64,000 nucleotides of DNA from Clostridiales bacterium Firm_04 (GTDB lineage Bacteria; Bacillota; Clostridia; Oscillospirales; Ruminococcaceae), in contig LVAJ01000025.1 in the NCBI GenBank assembly GCA_001603005.1, forward strand, positions 1 through 64,000. Reading direction: 5' to 3'. Shown here piece after piece: positions 53,722 to 62,004 of this stretch. A model generated the notes under the pieces. It had not been told where the DNA came from. It ran no database searches and worked only from the letters and a program-made list of their open reading frames with translations. Each line of letters begins with the position of its first letter. The stretch's first letter is position 1. Position numbers and translations under genes: made by a program.

Positions 53722-54108
53722 TTAATTCGTGATAAATGTCAGATCAATATGAAGCAGCTTCCGTCTGTCGTTATCAGCTTCAGCGGGAGCATTCTGCGCA
53801 AACGGGCTGCCTTTTGTCACGCAGATGATGCCGTCATCGCAGACCAGCCGCTTGCATCTTCCGATTTCAGCGGAAATAGTGTCTGTGAGCTCGTTCAGCA
53901 TCTGCCAGGAACCGGAACGGTCCCAGAGGTTTACGGCGATCTGAACCGGTTCGCCTCTGAACTCATCAGTCGCCAGCTCATAAGTGAGATACGGCGGCGC
54001 ATTCTCCACAGTTTGAGAAGCATCAAGCCATGCAGGCACGCTGTTTTCTTCATACGCCCGCAGCCCGAAACCAGCAAAGAAGGCGTGCAGGCACTCAGCT
54101 TTCGTCAT
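53722..54108 (-). CDS. Phage tail terminator-type protein
   Basis: 128 aa. Position just upstream of the major tail gene and pattern (APPYLTYELATDEFRGEPVQIAVNLW-type strand pair, then LTDTISAEIG) fit the small siphovirus tail terminator/minor capsid family. ATG at 54106-54108 follows GGAGG and overlaps the previous gene by 14 nt. Confidence 0.72.
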   Translation of the reverse strand: MTKAECLHAFFAGFGLRAYEENSVPAWLDASQTVENAPPYLTYELATDEFRGEPVQIAVNLWDRSGSWQMLNELTDTISAEIGRCKRLVCDDGIICVTKGSPFAQNAPAEADNDRRKLLHIDLTFITN

Positions 54109-54508
54109 TATGTGCCTCCGTTTCTGCCCAGCTGTCACCGTCAGGCAGCCGCCATTTCACAGCTGCGTGCATCCGCAGGTCGAGGCGGGAGCCTTTCGGA
54201 GTCTTGGCGTCTTTGGCATCACTTGTGATCTGGAAAATCATGCCGTCACCGACGCGCCGAGCAACAGCATGAAACGGAAGAAGCACGGCGCGCTTTGTCA
54301 GGATCGTGTACGCCGGGTCTGCGGTTGCTGCTGCCGCATGTTTGGCCGTCTGTTCTTTCGGATTTGCGTGAGTTGAGATAGCAGACACAGCAACACCGTC
54401 AAAGTTTCCGCTGACAGTCCATGTGTTATGGCCGCCGCCCTGACCGTCATCCGTCCGCGTTGCGGTCAGCAGCTCAAACGGTTCAAAATTCAGATCAAGC
54501 AGGTTCAT
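54095..54508 (-). CDS. Phage head closure / head-tail joining protein
   Basis: 137 aa. Beta-rich (ELLTATRTDDGQGGGHNTW; RAVLLPFHAVARRVGDGMIFQIT), in the slot of the head-closure (stopper) protein between the gp10-like and tail-terminator genes. Its ATG overlaps the previous stop (ATGA). Identification rests on position and general pattern. Confidence 0.65.
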   Translation of the reverse strand: MNLLDLNFEPFELLTATRTDDGQGGGHNTWTVSGNFDGVAVSAISTHANPKEQTAKHAAAATADPAYTILTKRAVLLPFHAVARRVGDGMIFQITSDAKDAKTPKGSRLDLRMHAAVKWRLPDGDSWAETEAHNDES

Positions 54509-54870
54509 CTTCCGCCTCCTTCCATTGCTTTTTTCATAATGGCTGTATACTTTTTCTGGTGTCCTCTTGCAGCATTCCGGATGAAGTGCAGAGGTTTCAC
54601 GCCGTACTTTTCACTTGCGTGCGGGACGGTGTAGTGACCGGTTCCGAGCTCATGAAAAGTCGCATGATCGTTATCGGTTCCGACGTATACGCCATCATGG
54701 CCAATCGCATACCGGATAGAATTCAGAAGATCCCCTGTGTCAACACGTTGCTGTGAACGGATTGTTTTCTGCGCCTGCTTCACGGCTTCAGCTCCGATTT
54801 CACGGAGACCGTCCTCACACTGCGCAAGTAATGCGCGCATTACTTCATCGGAGTGATCTTCGATTTTCAT
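54505..54870 (-). CDS. HK97 gp10-like head-tail protein
   Basis: 121 aa. The family pattern VDTGDLLNSIRYAIG, VGTDNDHATFHELGTGHY and KPLHFIRNA is clear. ATG at 54868-54870 lies in the ATGGAATGA overlap with the upstream gene. Confidence 0.87.
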   Translation of the reverse strand: MKIEDHSDEVMRALLAQCEDGLREIGAEAVKQAQKTIRSQQRVDTGDLLNSIRYAIGHDGVYVGTDNDHATFHELGTGHYTVPHASEKYGVKPLHFIRNAARGHQKKYTAIMKKAMEGGGR

Positions 54871-55280
54871 TCCATCACCCCATAAAGGTCTGCCCATCCG
54901 ACAGACTGCCGTGCAATGCCGAGCTGCTGCATTTCGGACTTCTTGTAATACAGCATCTGACCGGCGTTCAGATATGTGTAATTATACTGATACGGGCCGA
55001 GTGATTCACTTGCGGACTGAACGGCAACGCCCTCTTCGGAAGCGTCCAACGCACGACAGACAGCCTGCACAACGACCATTTTGACCGCGAGTGCGAAGTC
55101 TTCTCCGGTCTCCGGGTCTGCGATCATGCGGTCAATGTTTTTGCCATAGCTGTTTGCTTCGAGCCGGAGCATGGCGGAAGCCTGCGTGAGCAGAACTCCC
55201 GCCGCCTGTTCCTGCTCTGCCGAGAGCGTGCGTCCGATTGCCGTGATATCACTCGCCTGTGCGTACACGGCGCCGCTCAT
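54867..55280 (-). CDS. Phage head-tail connector (adaptor, gp6-like)
   Basis: 137 aa, helical. SDITAIGRTLSAEQEQAAGVLL, an ASAMLRLEANSYG helix and the AVCRALDASEEGVAVQSASES..PYQYNYTY segment are typical of the connector that follows the capsid gene in siphoviruses. It starts 2 nt after the capsid gene stop. Confidence 0.82.
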   Translation of the reverse strand: MSGAVYAQASDITAIGRTLSAEQEQAAGVLLTQASAMLRLEANSYGKNIDRMIADPETGEDFALAVKMVVVQAVCRALDASEEGVAVQSASESLGPYQYNYTYLNAGQMLYYKKSEMQQLGIARQSVGWADLYGVME

Positions 55281-55282
55281 GA

Positions 55283-56377
55283 TCAGGCACCGATGTCTGC
55301 GGCTGTAACGGTCACATAAGCAACAGCCTTGACCTTGCTGCTGCTGAGGTTGACGATCTCAATGACATCGCCCTCAGAAACTGCGATCTTGGTCGTGCCG
55401 GAAGTCAGCGAAGTACCGTCGTATGCGGTAGATGTTTCGTCATAGGTCGCACGGCTTGCCGGATTGAGCTTATATGCGTATGTCGTGCCGGTGTTGCCTG
55501 CGGTGACCGTTGCAATGGTCTTACCGGAGTCGGATGCTGCGAGCGTGACAGTCAGGGTACCCGGTGCAAACACGGAGCGGATCGCAGTGGAGCGGAGAAC
55601 CTTGTGACCGTAAACGCGACGACCCTGTACAGCGCATGCGCCGATGTAGTCGCCAGACTGCGCGAGATCCTGCACCTTGACCGGGACACTCCACTCATGC
55701 ACGCGGGTCGCATAGCGCGGGTGGCCTGCGATCATTGCGAGGTTCGCGGTGGAGTCGTTCCACTCCTTGACCAGGAAGCCACCGATCTTGCCGAGAATGC
55801 CGTTCTGCTTGACGCTGTCGCCAAGGTCGGATGCGGAGATGAACTCCGGCGACTTCAGGATCAGTGCAAAGGTGTCCGGCGTGACCAGCAGATAGCGCTT
55901 GCCGTCGTCCGGGACATCTGCCTTACTCATCGCGGTACGAATGTCCACAATGTTGCTGTAGATGTTGTCCTTTGTCAGGCTTGCGACACTCATCGCAGTT
56001 GCACCCGCGAGCAGCGTGGTCGCACCGTCGGTATCGAGCTGACGCGCGAGGGAGTAGCCTGCGGAATCCAGTCTGTCTGCAACGAGGTTGTCCGGAACAG
56101 ATGCGGCATCATAGCCGTCGATCACTTCATTGACCGCCTTGTCCTTGTCGATCACCAGCGTGGTGTAGGTCGTGCTGCCGGTCGTCGGTGCGAGACCGTT
56201 TGCCTTGTCGTAGTCGGACACAGCCACCTCGGTATCACGGACCGGGATCTTGACAGCGCCGGCCTTCGGGTCGCCCTCATAGTCGTTGTTGAAGACAAAG
56301 CCGTCAGCGAGTACCAGCTCAGCGCGCAGCTTTGCGAGGACGAGATCGGAATATCTTACCTGTGCTTCATGTGCCAT
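55283..56377 (-). CDS. Phage major capsid protein with C-terminal Ig-like domain
   Basis: 364 aa. Residues 1-270 are a coat protein related to the P22/N4-gp56 type (AELVLADGFVFNNDYEGDPK.., VNEVIDGYDAASVPDNLVADRLDSA, GGFLVKEWN). Residues about 275-364 are an Ig-like add-on (TLTVTLAASDSGKTIATVTAG, YAYKLNPASRATYDE). Ribosome site GAAAGGAGCATTAC upstream. It forms the icosahedral shell. Confidence 0.9.
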   Translation of the reverse strand: MAHEAQVRYSDLVLAKLRAELVLADGFVFNNDYEGDPKAGAVKIPVRDTEVAVSDYDKANGLAPTTGSTTYTTLVIDKDKAVNEVIDGYDAASVPDNLVADRLDSAGYSLARQLDTDGATTLLAGATAMSVASLTKDNIYSNIVDIRTAMSKADVPDDGKRYLLVTPDTFALILKSPEFISASDLGDSVKQNGILGKIGGFLVKEWNDSTANLAMIAGHPRYATRVHEWSVPVKVQDLAQSGDYIGACAVQGRRVYGHKVLRSTAIRSVFAPGTLTVTLAASDSGKTIATVTAGNTGTTYAYKLNPASRATYDETSTAYDGTSLTSGTTKIAVSEGDVIEIVNLSSSKVKAVAYVTVTAADIGA

Positions 56378-56390
56378 AGTAATGCTCCTT

Positions 56391-56861
56391 TCACTTTTTC
56401 AGTTCGGGGTTTTTCGCGTAGAACGCCTGCTCTACGCCGGAAAGGCCTTCCGTGCGCTCAGAAGAGAAACGGTGCTGCTGATGCTGCGGCACTGCGAATT
56501 TCGCGAGCAATTCCGCATCCTTGCGCAGTTCTTCCTCTGTGCTGCCGGTAAGGCGTTCAGCCAAAGCGGAAGGGAGACCGGTTTCCAGTGCGATTTTCAG
56601 TTTTGCCGAGCTGATCTCGTTCGCACTGATCTTCGCGGTCAGGTCAGCGACCTGTGTTTCACTTACCTTCAGCTTTTCGGTGAGTGCTGCGATCTGATCA
56701 GCGGACTTCTTTGCGTCATCCGGAGAGACCCAGCCCTCATATTTCTTTGCGACCTCAGCGGTCACGCTGTCGGTCACGCTCTTGGTGTTGCGCTCCAGAC
56801 GGTTTTTGATGATCGCGTCGAGTGCTTCCTGTGTTTCGATAGCCTTGAATTCTTCAGACAT
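56391..56861 (-). CDS. Phage capsid scaffolding protein (DUF4355-like)
   Basis: 156 aa. Highly charged coiled coil (KKSADQIAALTEKLKVSETQ, VADLTAKISANEI) ending in GVEQAFYAKNPELKK, the typical C-terminus of the DUF4355 scaffold family, directly upstream of the capsid gene. Confidence 0.87.
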   Translation of the reverse strand: MSEEFKAIETQEALDAIIKNRLERNTKSVTDSVTAEVAKKYEGWVSPDDAKKSADQIAALTEKLKVSETQVADLTAKISANEISSAKLKIALETGLPSALAERLTGSTEEELRKDAELLAKFAVPQHQQHRFSSERTEGLSGVEQAFYAKNPELKK

Positions 56862-56891
56862 AATAAACTCCTATCTTTCCGTGTAGTTACG

Positions 56892-58313
56892 TTAGTATTC
56901 GACAGTGTACTCAGGTTCTTCCCTGTCGTTTGCACACTGCCACACTGCTAGCGCAGCAGCTTCGAGCAGTGAGATGTCCGCACCTTTCAGAACGGACGTA
57001 TACCCGAAGCCGCCGTTTGAACCGATGGCTCTGTGCTCACAGTTCACCGCAGCTTGCCGCAGTGCCGGCTGATCCATGTGACACAGCTTCCCGGCAAAAA
57101 GCTGCTTCTCAAAAAGTGCGTTTGCTTCCGGGATCTGCTGCACACGCGGCAGCAGTGCTGTGCATTCCGTTTCCGCATCATTCATGTCAGATTCAAGAAT
57201 GCTCTGATTGCCCGCACCGTCAATGACAGCGGTCACCGCATGCGGATTTCGCAGGTATGCAATGATCCATTCATTGCCGTCACGGACAGGGCGGCAGTCG
57301 ATCGCTTCCAGGAAAATCTGATCGTCGTCTGTTTTGACTGCGACTGCGAGAGATACATTACCGGATTGCTTTGCATACTTCACGCCAAAGAAAAGGCGCG
57401 GTGTATCTCCGAGTTCCGGCGGCGTGTGCAGTGCGCAGTGTTCCCAGTCTTTCTGCGTGATCGCTGATTTCTGTGAGTATTTGAGCCAAAGGCCCAGACG
57501 CTGGATATTGTCATCGACCTGGTCATCACCGAGCTCGTCGCGGATCTTGCGCTCCGTCAGGATCGTGCCAAGCGAGGGATTTGTCTCGTACCAGAGCTCC
57601 GGATCGTGCGCATCAGTCAGATCAGGCACGGACCATTCTGCCCAGAATGAGCTTTCACGTCCTGCCGTCAGCACGGATTTCCGGAATCTCAGGAACACAT
57701 CGCCGGAGCTGACTGCTGTCGGCGGTGTGCCGCACATGAGCGTCTGCGGGTTTGGGGAGTCAGTGACGACATATTTCAGCGCAGATTCCTGATCGGAAGT
57801 GTATTCCTGCGCTTCGTCGATGATCAGCGTGTCATAGCCTTCGCCAAGACCGCCTTTTCCGCTTCTGGTGCGGAAGTTGGCAACAGCTTCCGAACCGTCT
57901 TTCAGCCATTCAATGCTAAGGCGGCCGGCTGACTTGTATGATTTGAAATCCTCATCCTCTTTGTAACCGATCTTCTTGAGCAGCTTCGAGACTTTTTCCC
58001 ACGTACTTGCAGAGGTCGATTCGCGGTGCGCGGTGTAAAGGCATCGCCGTTCATGGAGCAAATCCCACAACACGCGCATGATGAGTATTTCAGATTTGCC
58101 ATTCCGTCGCGGAATGGACCAGCCGCATTTCATGTGGATCCACAGCCCATCGTCATCAACGGCCATGATATCTTCAACCATGAGCGCCTGCCAGTCCTGT
58201 GCGGTGCGGTCTGAGCGATTGTATAGGTCAACGGCTTCCGTCCCGATAGATTCGGAATACGGCTGCCGGATGCAGATGGTAGGAGTTTGTTTGCCCAGAC
58301 GAACTTCGTCCAT
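56892..58313 (-). CDS. terL: Phage terminase large subunit
   Basis: 473 aa. ATPase part: Walker-A-like GWSIPRRNGKSEI, Walker B DTLIIDEAQEYT, and coupling motif MCGTPPT. Nuclease part: LFFGVKYAKQSGNVSLA in place of the first Asp cluster, AVIDGAGNQSI and a C-terminal acidic region. The first nuclease motif has Lys where an Asp is usual, worth noting. ATG at 58311-58313 follows AAAGGAG; a longer in-frame start overlaps the HNH gene and is rejected. Confidence 0.9.
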   Translation of the reverse strand: MDEVRLGKQTPTICIRQPYSESIGTEAVDLYNRSDRTAQDWQALMVEDIMAVDDDGLWIHMKCGWSIPRRNGKSEILIMRVLWDLLHERRCLYTAHRESTSASTWEKVSKLLKKIGYKEDEDFKSYKSAGRLSIEWLKDGSEAVANFRTRSGKGGLGEGYDTLIIDEAQEYTSDQESALKYVVTDSPNPQTLMCGTPPTAVSSGDVFLRFRKSVLTAGRESSFWAEWSVPDLTDAHDPELWYETNPSLGTILTERKIRDELGDDQVDDNIQRLGLWLKYSQKSAITQKDWEHCALHTPPELGDTPRLFFGVKYAKQSGNVSLAVAVKTDDDQIFLEAIDCRPVRDGNEWIIAYLRNPHAVTAVIDGAGNQSILESDMNDAETECTALLPRVQQIPEANALFEKQLFAGKLCHMDQPALRQAAVNCEHRAIGSNGGFGYTSVLKGADISLLEAAALAVWQCANDREEPEYTVEY

Positions 58314-58329
58314 GCAAAAAGCTCCTTTC

Positions 58330-58695
58330 TTATACCGACTTCCAGTCGTATGTGAGTGGCAGCGCACGGTTTGAAACCAGTTCAACTCCGGTTGAAACTT
58401 CCCGTGTCGCTGTCAGTTTATCGGATTTCAGCCGGTTGCAAGTCATGTGTGCGAGCTGCATATTGCCGAGATCGGAAGGGTGCCCGCCTTTGGCAACCGG
58501 AATGATATGGTCGATGCAGGGGGAGAGCGGATGCGGGAATTTCAGCCGGAAGTCAACCGGCTTGCCGCAGATTCCGCAGACCTTCTGCGTCGCGTAGATT
58601 TTCTTCTTGTTCGACTCGAACTGTGCCCGCTGCGGGCCGTTGTGGTCAGGCCGCAGGTTCGCTTTGCTCGGTCTGGCTCTTGCTCCGTTCGGCAT
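58330..58695 (-). CDS. Phage HNH endonuclease
   Basis: 121 aa. CGICGKPVDF and HMTCNRLKSDK give the zinc CxxC pairs; PCIDHIIPVAKGGHPSDLGNMQ holds the DH..N..H catalytic core. HNH proteins next to TerL are needed for cos-end cleavage in HK97-like phages. It overlies the sequence immediately before terL. Confidence 0.9.
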   Translation of the reverse strand: MPNGARARPSKANLRPDHNGPQRAQFESNKKKIYATQKVCGICGKPVDFRLKFPHPLSPCIDHIIPVAKGGHPSDLGNMQLAHMTCNRLKSDKLTATREVSTGVELVSNRALPLTYDWKSV

Positions 58696-58715
58696 GATGT
58701 TCTCCTTTCGGACAT

Positions 58716-58742
58716 GAAAAAAGCACCCGTTTCCGAGTGCTT
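58716..58742 (-). terminator. Terminator after the DUF6275 gene
   Basis: Stem AAGCAC / GTGCTT followed by TTTTTTC on the minus strand, 5 nt after the DUF6275 stop, inside the structural operon. Confidence 0.85.
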
Positions 58743-58747
58743 GTGGT

Positions 58748-58990
58748 TTATTCGGCTATCACAACATTCTCAAACTTCTTGTAAGCATCGAGATACCATT
58801 CGTTCTTGTCGCCGTTGTATGTCAGCTCGTAGTACATACCGTCAGGCAGTGTGCTTGACAGCAGATACTTCCAGTTCTGGAGCGCTTTGCACTTCCAGAC
58901 GGTATACACCTCAAACGACGGTTTCAGGTCTGATTTGTCAAGGTGGCTCTCGATATACTCCCTGACGATCTGTAATGCTTTTTCATCCAT
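58748..58990 (-). CDS. DUF6275-family small protein (moron)
   Basis: 80 aa. The pattern HLDKSDLKPSFEVYTVWKCK, NWKYLLSSTLPDGMYYE and ELTYNGDKNEWYLDAYKKFEN is the DUF6275 family as I remember it, found in many Firmicutes prophages, function unknown. It is bounded by a terminator on each side (59021-59051 and 58716-58742), so it is expressed separately from the head genes. AAAGGAG precedes the ATG. Confidence 0.75.
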   Translation of the reverse strand: MDEKALQIVREYIESHLDKSDLKPSFEVYTVWKCKALQNWKYLLSSTLPDGMYYELTYNGDKNEWYLDAYKKFENVVIAE

Positions 58991-59020
58991 GTGATAAACT
59001 CCTTTCGGTTTTTGGGTATG

Positions 59021-59051
59021 AGAAAACCGCCTTGATTACTCAGGGCGGTTT
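59021..59051 (-). terminator. Terminator after the MuF/small-partner genes
   Basis: Stem AAACCGCC / GGCGGTTT overlapping the stop codon of the 60-aa gene, followed by TTCTC with a short T run on the minus strand. Confidence 0.7.
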
Positions 59052-59232
59052 ATAATTTGAATCTTGCAATTTCTTCCTCTGTCAGATCCTTGTACTCCTT
59101 GTTGTTAGCCTTCATGTATTTTGCAATTCCGTTAAAGTCAATGTCGTTTTTCGGAGAAGTAGGCCGCTCTTTGTCCCCGATATATACCCCATTAAAACCA
59201 GTAAAGTCAGGGTCTTCAATTATCCCAGCCAT
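59050..59232 (-). CDS. Small protein coupled to the MuF gene (immunity candidate)
   Basis: 60 aa: MAGIIEDPDFTGFNGVYIG, a Pro/Asp-rich middle, and a helical end KDLTEEEIARFKL. AAAGGAGATG overlaps the end of the MuF gene, 4 nt apart, so the two are co-translated, and a terminator follows at once. It shares the AT-rich composition of the MuF C-terminal domain. Its place matches immunity genes of MuF polymorphic toxins, but it has no motif to prove it. Confidence 0.6.
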   Translation of the reverse strand: MAGIIEDPDFTGFNGVYIGDKERPTSPKNDIDFNGIAKYMKANNKEYKDLTEEEIARFKL

Positions 59233-59236
59233 AAAT

Positions 59237-60544
59237 TCATCTCCTTTTGAAGTCGTAAATGTCTATTAGCCTTTGCGCGGCTTCGTCTTCAATAATGATT
59301 TGTAACGGATGTTGTTTTGGAAAGTGAACCGCGCCAAATTCCTTTATGTAATAATGCAACAGTTCCTCATTCGCTGCAAATCCATATACGCAGCCATATC
59401 CGCCAGTATGAACAGATTCAATAACCGCTGCGGCGAATAAATGCCCTCCTACTCCGGAGTATTGTTTTTGCCCGCCTGTAAGTTCCGGATTATTATGCGG
59501 AGCTGTTGATGCAAAGCTCATATATAATCCGCCTTTTCCAGGTTTTACTGCAATCAGCCCCTGCGGTTCAGTTTCGCCTTCAACAAATACGCCCAGAACA
59601 TACTCGTCACTTGGACGTTTATCCCAATCGACTCCCCATCCGTCTGCCTCTTTGTACTTTCGTAGACTTCTACGCGGAATCCTTGCTACTTCTGTTTGAA
59701 CAAGCTGCCCAGTTTTCATATCCCGCAAGCACGGTGTGAATTCATCCGCCTTTATTGTAAGTATAGCACTCTTGTCATCTATTGTCAAGTTCTTTTGGCT
59801 AAGAACCTCTAATCGGTGTCTGCCTTGTAATTCGGTAACCTGCTCTTTCGTCAGCACAACCGGATCACCGGCACCCGCGCCCGGTTCAGGCGTTTCCCAT
59901 TCCCGCTTGCTCCACACATCCTGCCGCTTGCGCCCGTTCTCAAAGGTCACGGAACAGCCGCAGTTATCATGCCGGCGGTAAACGTCCTTCGGCTCGCTGT
60001 GGTATTCGTAGCGGCCGGCGATCGCGGAGCACCACTCGCAGCACTTGCCGTCGGTCTTGCGCGTAATGTAGCACTGCAAGCCGGCGCCGCTTCGGAACTT
60101 CGCCTCGGCCTTCATGCGGTCGTCATGCATGGAGCGTGTCATCGTTGCCGTTGCCGAGCGTCCGCGGCGCTGCTGTGTTTCCACAGAAACGGTCTGGTCA
60201 GCAGTCGAATGCCCGATCAGATGCGCACGCGCTTCCTCGAACGGAGCACGCTGCGGCTTCAGGTGCAGGCCGTTCGCCTCGTCAAGCGCGCGCTGCACGG
60301 CATCGCACAGCGCATTGATGTCCGTGTACCGGTCACGCAGCAGCTCCACGCAAAGCGCTTCACGCTCTGCGATAGGGATGTCGGGCAGCCGCTGTGCGAA
60401 GATCTCACCGAGCATCTTGCCGGCACGGTCGCTGTAAAGGAACGTATCGTTGAAATCCGCCTTGCCGCTGTCGATCTTCTTCCGGAGCTTCGCAAGCAGG
60501 ACATCGCGCTCGATGCGCTGCCTGACTTCTTCCTGCACCGTCAT
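59237..60544 (-). CDS. MuF-type head morphogenesis protein with a GNAT-like C-terminal domain
   Basis: 435 aa. Residues 1-215 form the phage minor head protein with the MuF signature (YITRKTDGKCCEWCSAIAG.., YRRHDNCGCSV). After a linker, residues about 250-435 are a different domain: FVEGETEPQGLIAV, QYSGVGGHLFAAAV (acetyl-CoA loop type Q-x-x-G-x-G) and NEELLHYYIKEFGAVHF, all consistent with a GNAT fold. The coding DNA changes visibly to AT-rich for this domain. Such C-terminal swaps define MuF polymorphic toxins of temperate phages. Overlaps the portal stop by ATGA. Confidence 0.82.
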   Translation of the reverse strand: MTVQEEVRQRIERDVLLAKLRKKIDSGKADFNDTFLYSDRAGKMLGEIFAQRLPDIPIAEREALCVELLRDRYTDINALCDAVQRALDEANGLHLKPQRAPFEEARAHLIGHSTADQTVSVETQQRRGRSATATMTRSMHDDRMKAEAKFRSGAGLQCYITRKTDGKCCEWCSAIAGRYEYHSEPKDVYRRHDNCGCSVTFENGRKRQDVWSKREWETPEPGAGAGDPVVLTKEQVTELQGRHRLEVLSQKNLTIDDKSAILTIKADEFTPCLRDMKTGQLVQTEVARIPRRSLRKYKEADGWGVDWDKRPSDEYVLGVFVEGETEPQGLIAVKPGKGGLYMSFASTAPHNNPELTGGQKQYSGVGGHLFAAAVIESVHTGGYGCVYGFAANEELLHYYIKEFGAVHFPKQHPLQIIIEDEAAQRLIDIYDFKRR

Positions 60545-61767
60545 TCGGCATCACTCTCCAGGCCGGTCATGTTCTTGATATTCCGTGCGCCGAGGAAGCC
60601 CTCAGACGCCTGGTTGATCTTCAGGATCGCGTCACCGATCGCACCGAGCGCGGAAGCATCCGGCTCAAAGATTGGCATCCATTCCGGTTTGACATCCCGG
60701 AAAGCACTCCGGTTATATGTCTCACCGTCACGGATGCACGCCGCGAGATAGCCGGCATTGAGAAAACCGGTGCCGAAGCTGCGCTGTGCCTTGCGTGCAG
60801 TCAGCCGCAGGTTCTCATGTGATGCGCGGATCGCGTCATAGCTCGGCGGATTACCGGTCGAGAATCCGAGGTCTTCCAGCGTCAGGCCGGTCTCACCGGC
60901 GAACATGGACGCAAGCATTTTCATGTGCTCCATGTGCGGCGCCATGCTCTGCTGTTCAAATTGTCCGAGCGTCGGCTTGTCGGCATTGCCGTCATTCGTG
61001 ATCTTCAGGAAAGACGACATCGAAGCCTTTTTGTTGTCAAACTGCGTTTTCTGCGAAATACCGACAATGTATTTCTGCGGCACACTGTAGAACTCCGCGC
61101 CGACCTCCGAGCGCAGCAGCGTGCGCCTTGCAGTCTGCACAATATCCATACATGCCCGGCTGATGCGGGAATGCCCGAACGGGCGCATTGCGTCAGGCCG
61201 GTAGATTACCGGCACAAGCAGCGGCGCACCAGCAGGATGCACGACAGTGTCATAGAGGTCACCGGACACATAGTATTCAGTACGGTCCGGCAGGAAGTAT
61301 GCTTCACGCAGCGGCATGCCGGTCGTGGGATCGTTCTCCAGGATCGCATAGCCCTCTGTCAGCAGATTGGTCGCGGTGTCGATGATGCCGGTCGCGTTTG
61401 TACCGTCAATGCAATCGATCACCGGGTAATCATTGTCGCCGTAGCTGATGTGGAGAAAGCAGCAAGCAGAGATTGTCGCGGAAAGCACTGCCGAATCAAA
61501 CAGCACATCGGGGTTGTTCATCTTGAAGATTTGGTCAAACAGGAAATCATCATTCTCAAACCCCGAGAAGATCAGACGATCTGCAATGGAATCCACAGCC
61601 TTCGCACACCATCCGAGCGAATAGGTCAGCGTTGCGAACTCCGGAGGTATCAGAGCTTGGATCTTCCGCATCTGATTCTTCATTTCATAGAATTTATACC
61701 GCAGTTCAGCCCGTTCGCGCTTCGAAGCGAGCTTCCCCCGCAGGTATTCCAAACCGTATTCTTTCAC
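60541..61767 (-). CDS. Phage portal protein (SPP1 gp6-like)
   Basis: 408 aa. YSLGWCAKAVDSIADRLIFSGF, PVIDCIDGTNATG, RDRTEYYVSG-type wing and FGHSRISRACMDIVQTARRTL are the conserved portal blocks; the C-terminal PPSYDAIRASHENLRLTARKAQ forms the clip/crown helix. The ring through which DNA enters the head. It is the first gene of the structural operon here, upstream of MuF. Confidence 0.92.
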   Translation of the reverse strand: MKEYGLEYLRGKLASKRERAELRYKFYEMKNQMRKIQALIPPEFATLTYSLGWCAKAVDSIADRLIFSGFENDDFLFDQIFKMNNPDVLFDSAVLSATISACCFLHISYGDNDYPVIDCIDGTNATGIIDTATNLLTEGYAILENDPTTGMPLREAYFLPDRTEYYVSGDLYDTVVHPAGAPLLVPVIYRPDAMRPFGHSRISRACMDIVQTARRTLLRSEVGAEFYSVPQKYIVGISQKTQFDNKKASMSSFLKITNDGNADKPTLGQFEQQSMAPHMEHMKMLASMFAGETGLTLEDLGFSTGNPPSYDAIRASHENLRLTARKAQRSFGTGFLNAGYLAACIRDGETYNRSAFRDVKPEWMPIFEPDASALGAIGDAILKINQASEGFLGARNIKNMTGLESDAE

Positions 61768-62004
61768 CTTTTCACTTCCTTCCAGCCACCAGCAGCATGC
61801 TCAGAGAGAGAAAATGAGCAATGAGCGGTGTAGTCCCGTCCTGCCGTTTCGAGGGGTCACTCCCCCCTGGTACGACGAACGCCCGGCCTGAGCCGAGCGT
61901 CAGCAGTGACGGAGAAGGAAAAGGGCGGCGGGGGCGGTTTTCACCCGCCGCCGGAAAAGCACTTCTTGCTCCGTCGCTTTTCTCAGTTTACATTATATCA
62001 CATG
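61768..62004 (-). other. Non-coding gap with hairpins upstream of the portal gene
   Basis: GC-rich stem-loops, for example GGCGGCGGG..CCCGCCGCC at about 61926-61957 and GGGGTCACTCCCCC near 61853-61867, but no gene. A late promoter, terminator or cos-type packaging site would be expected in this place. Confidence 0.4.
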
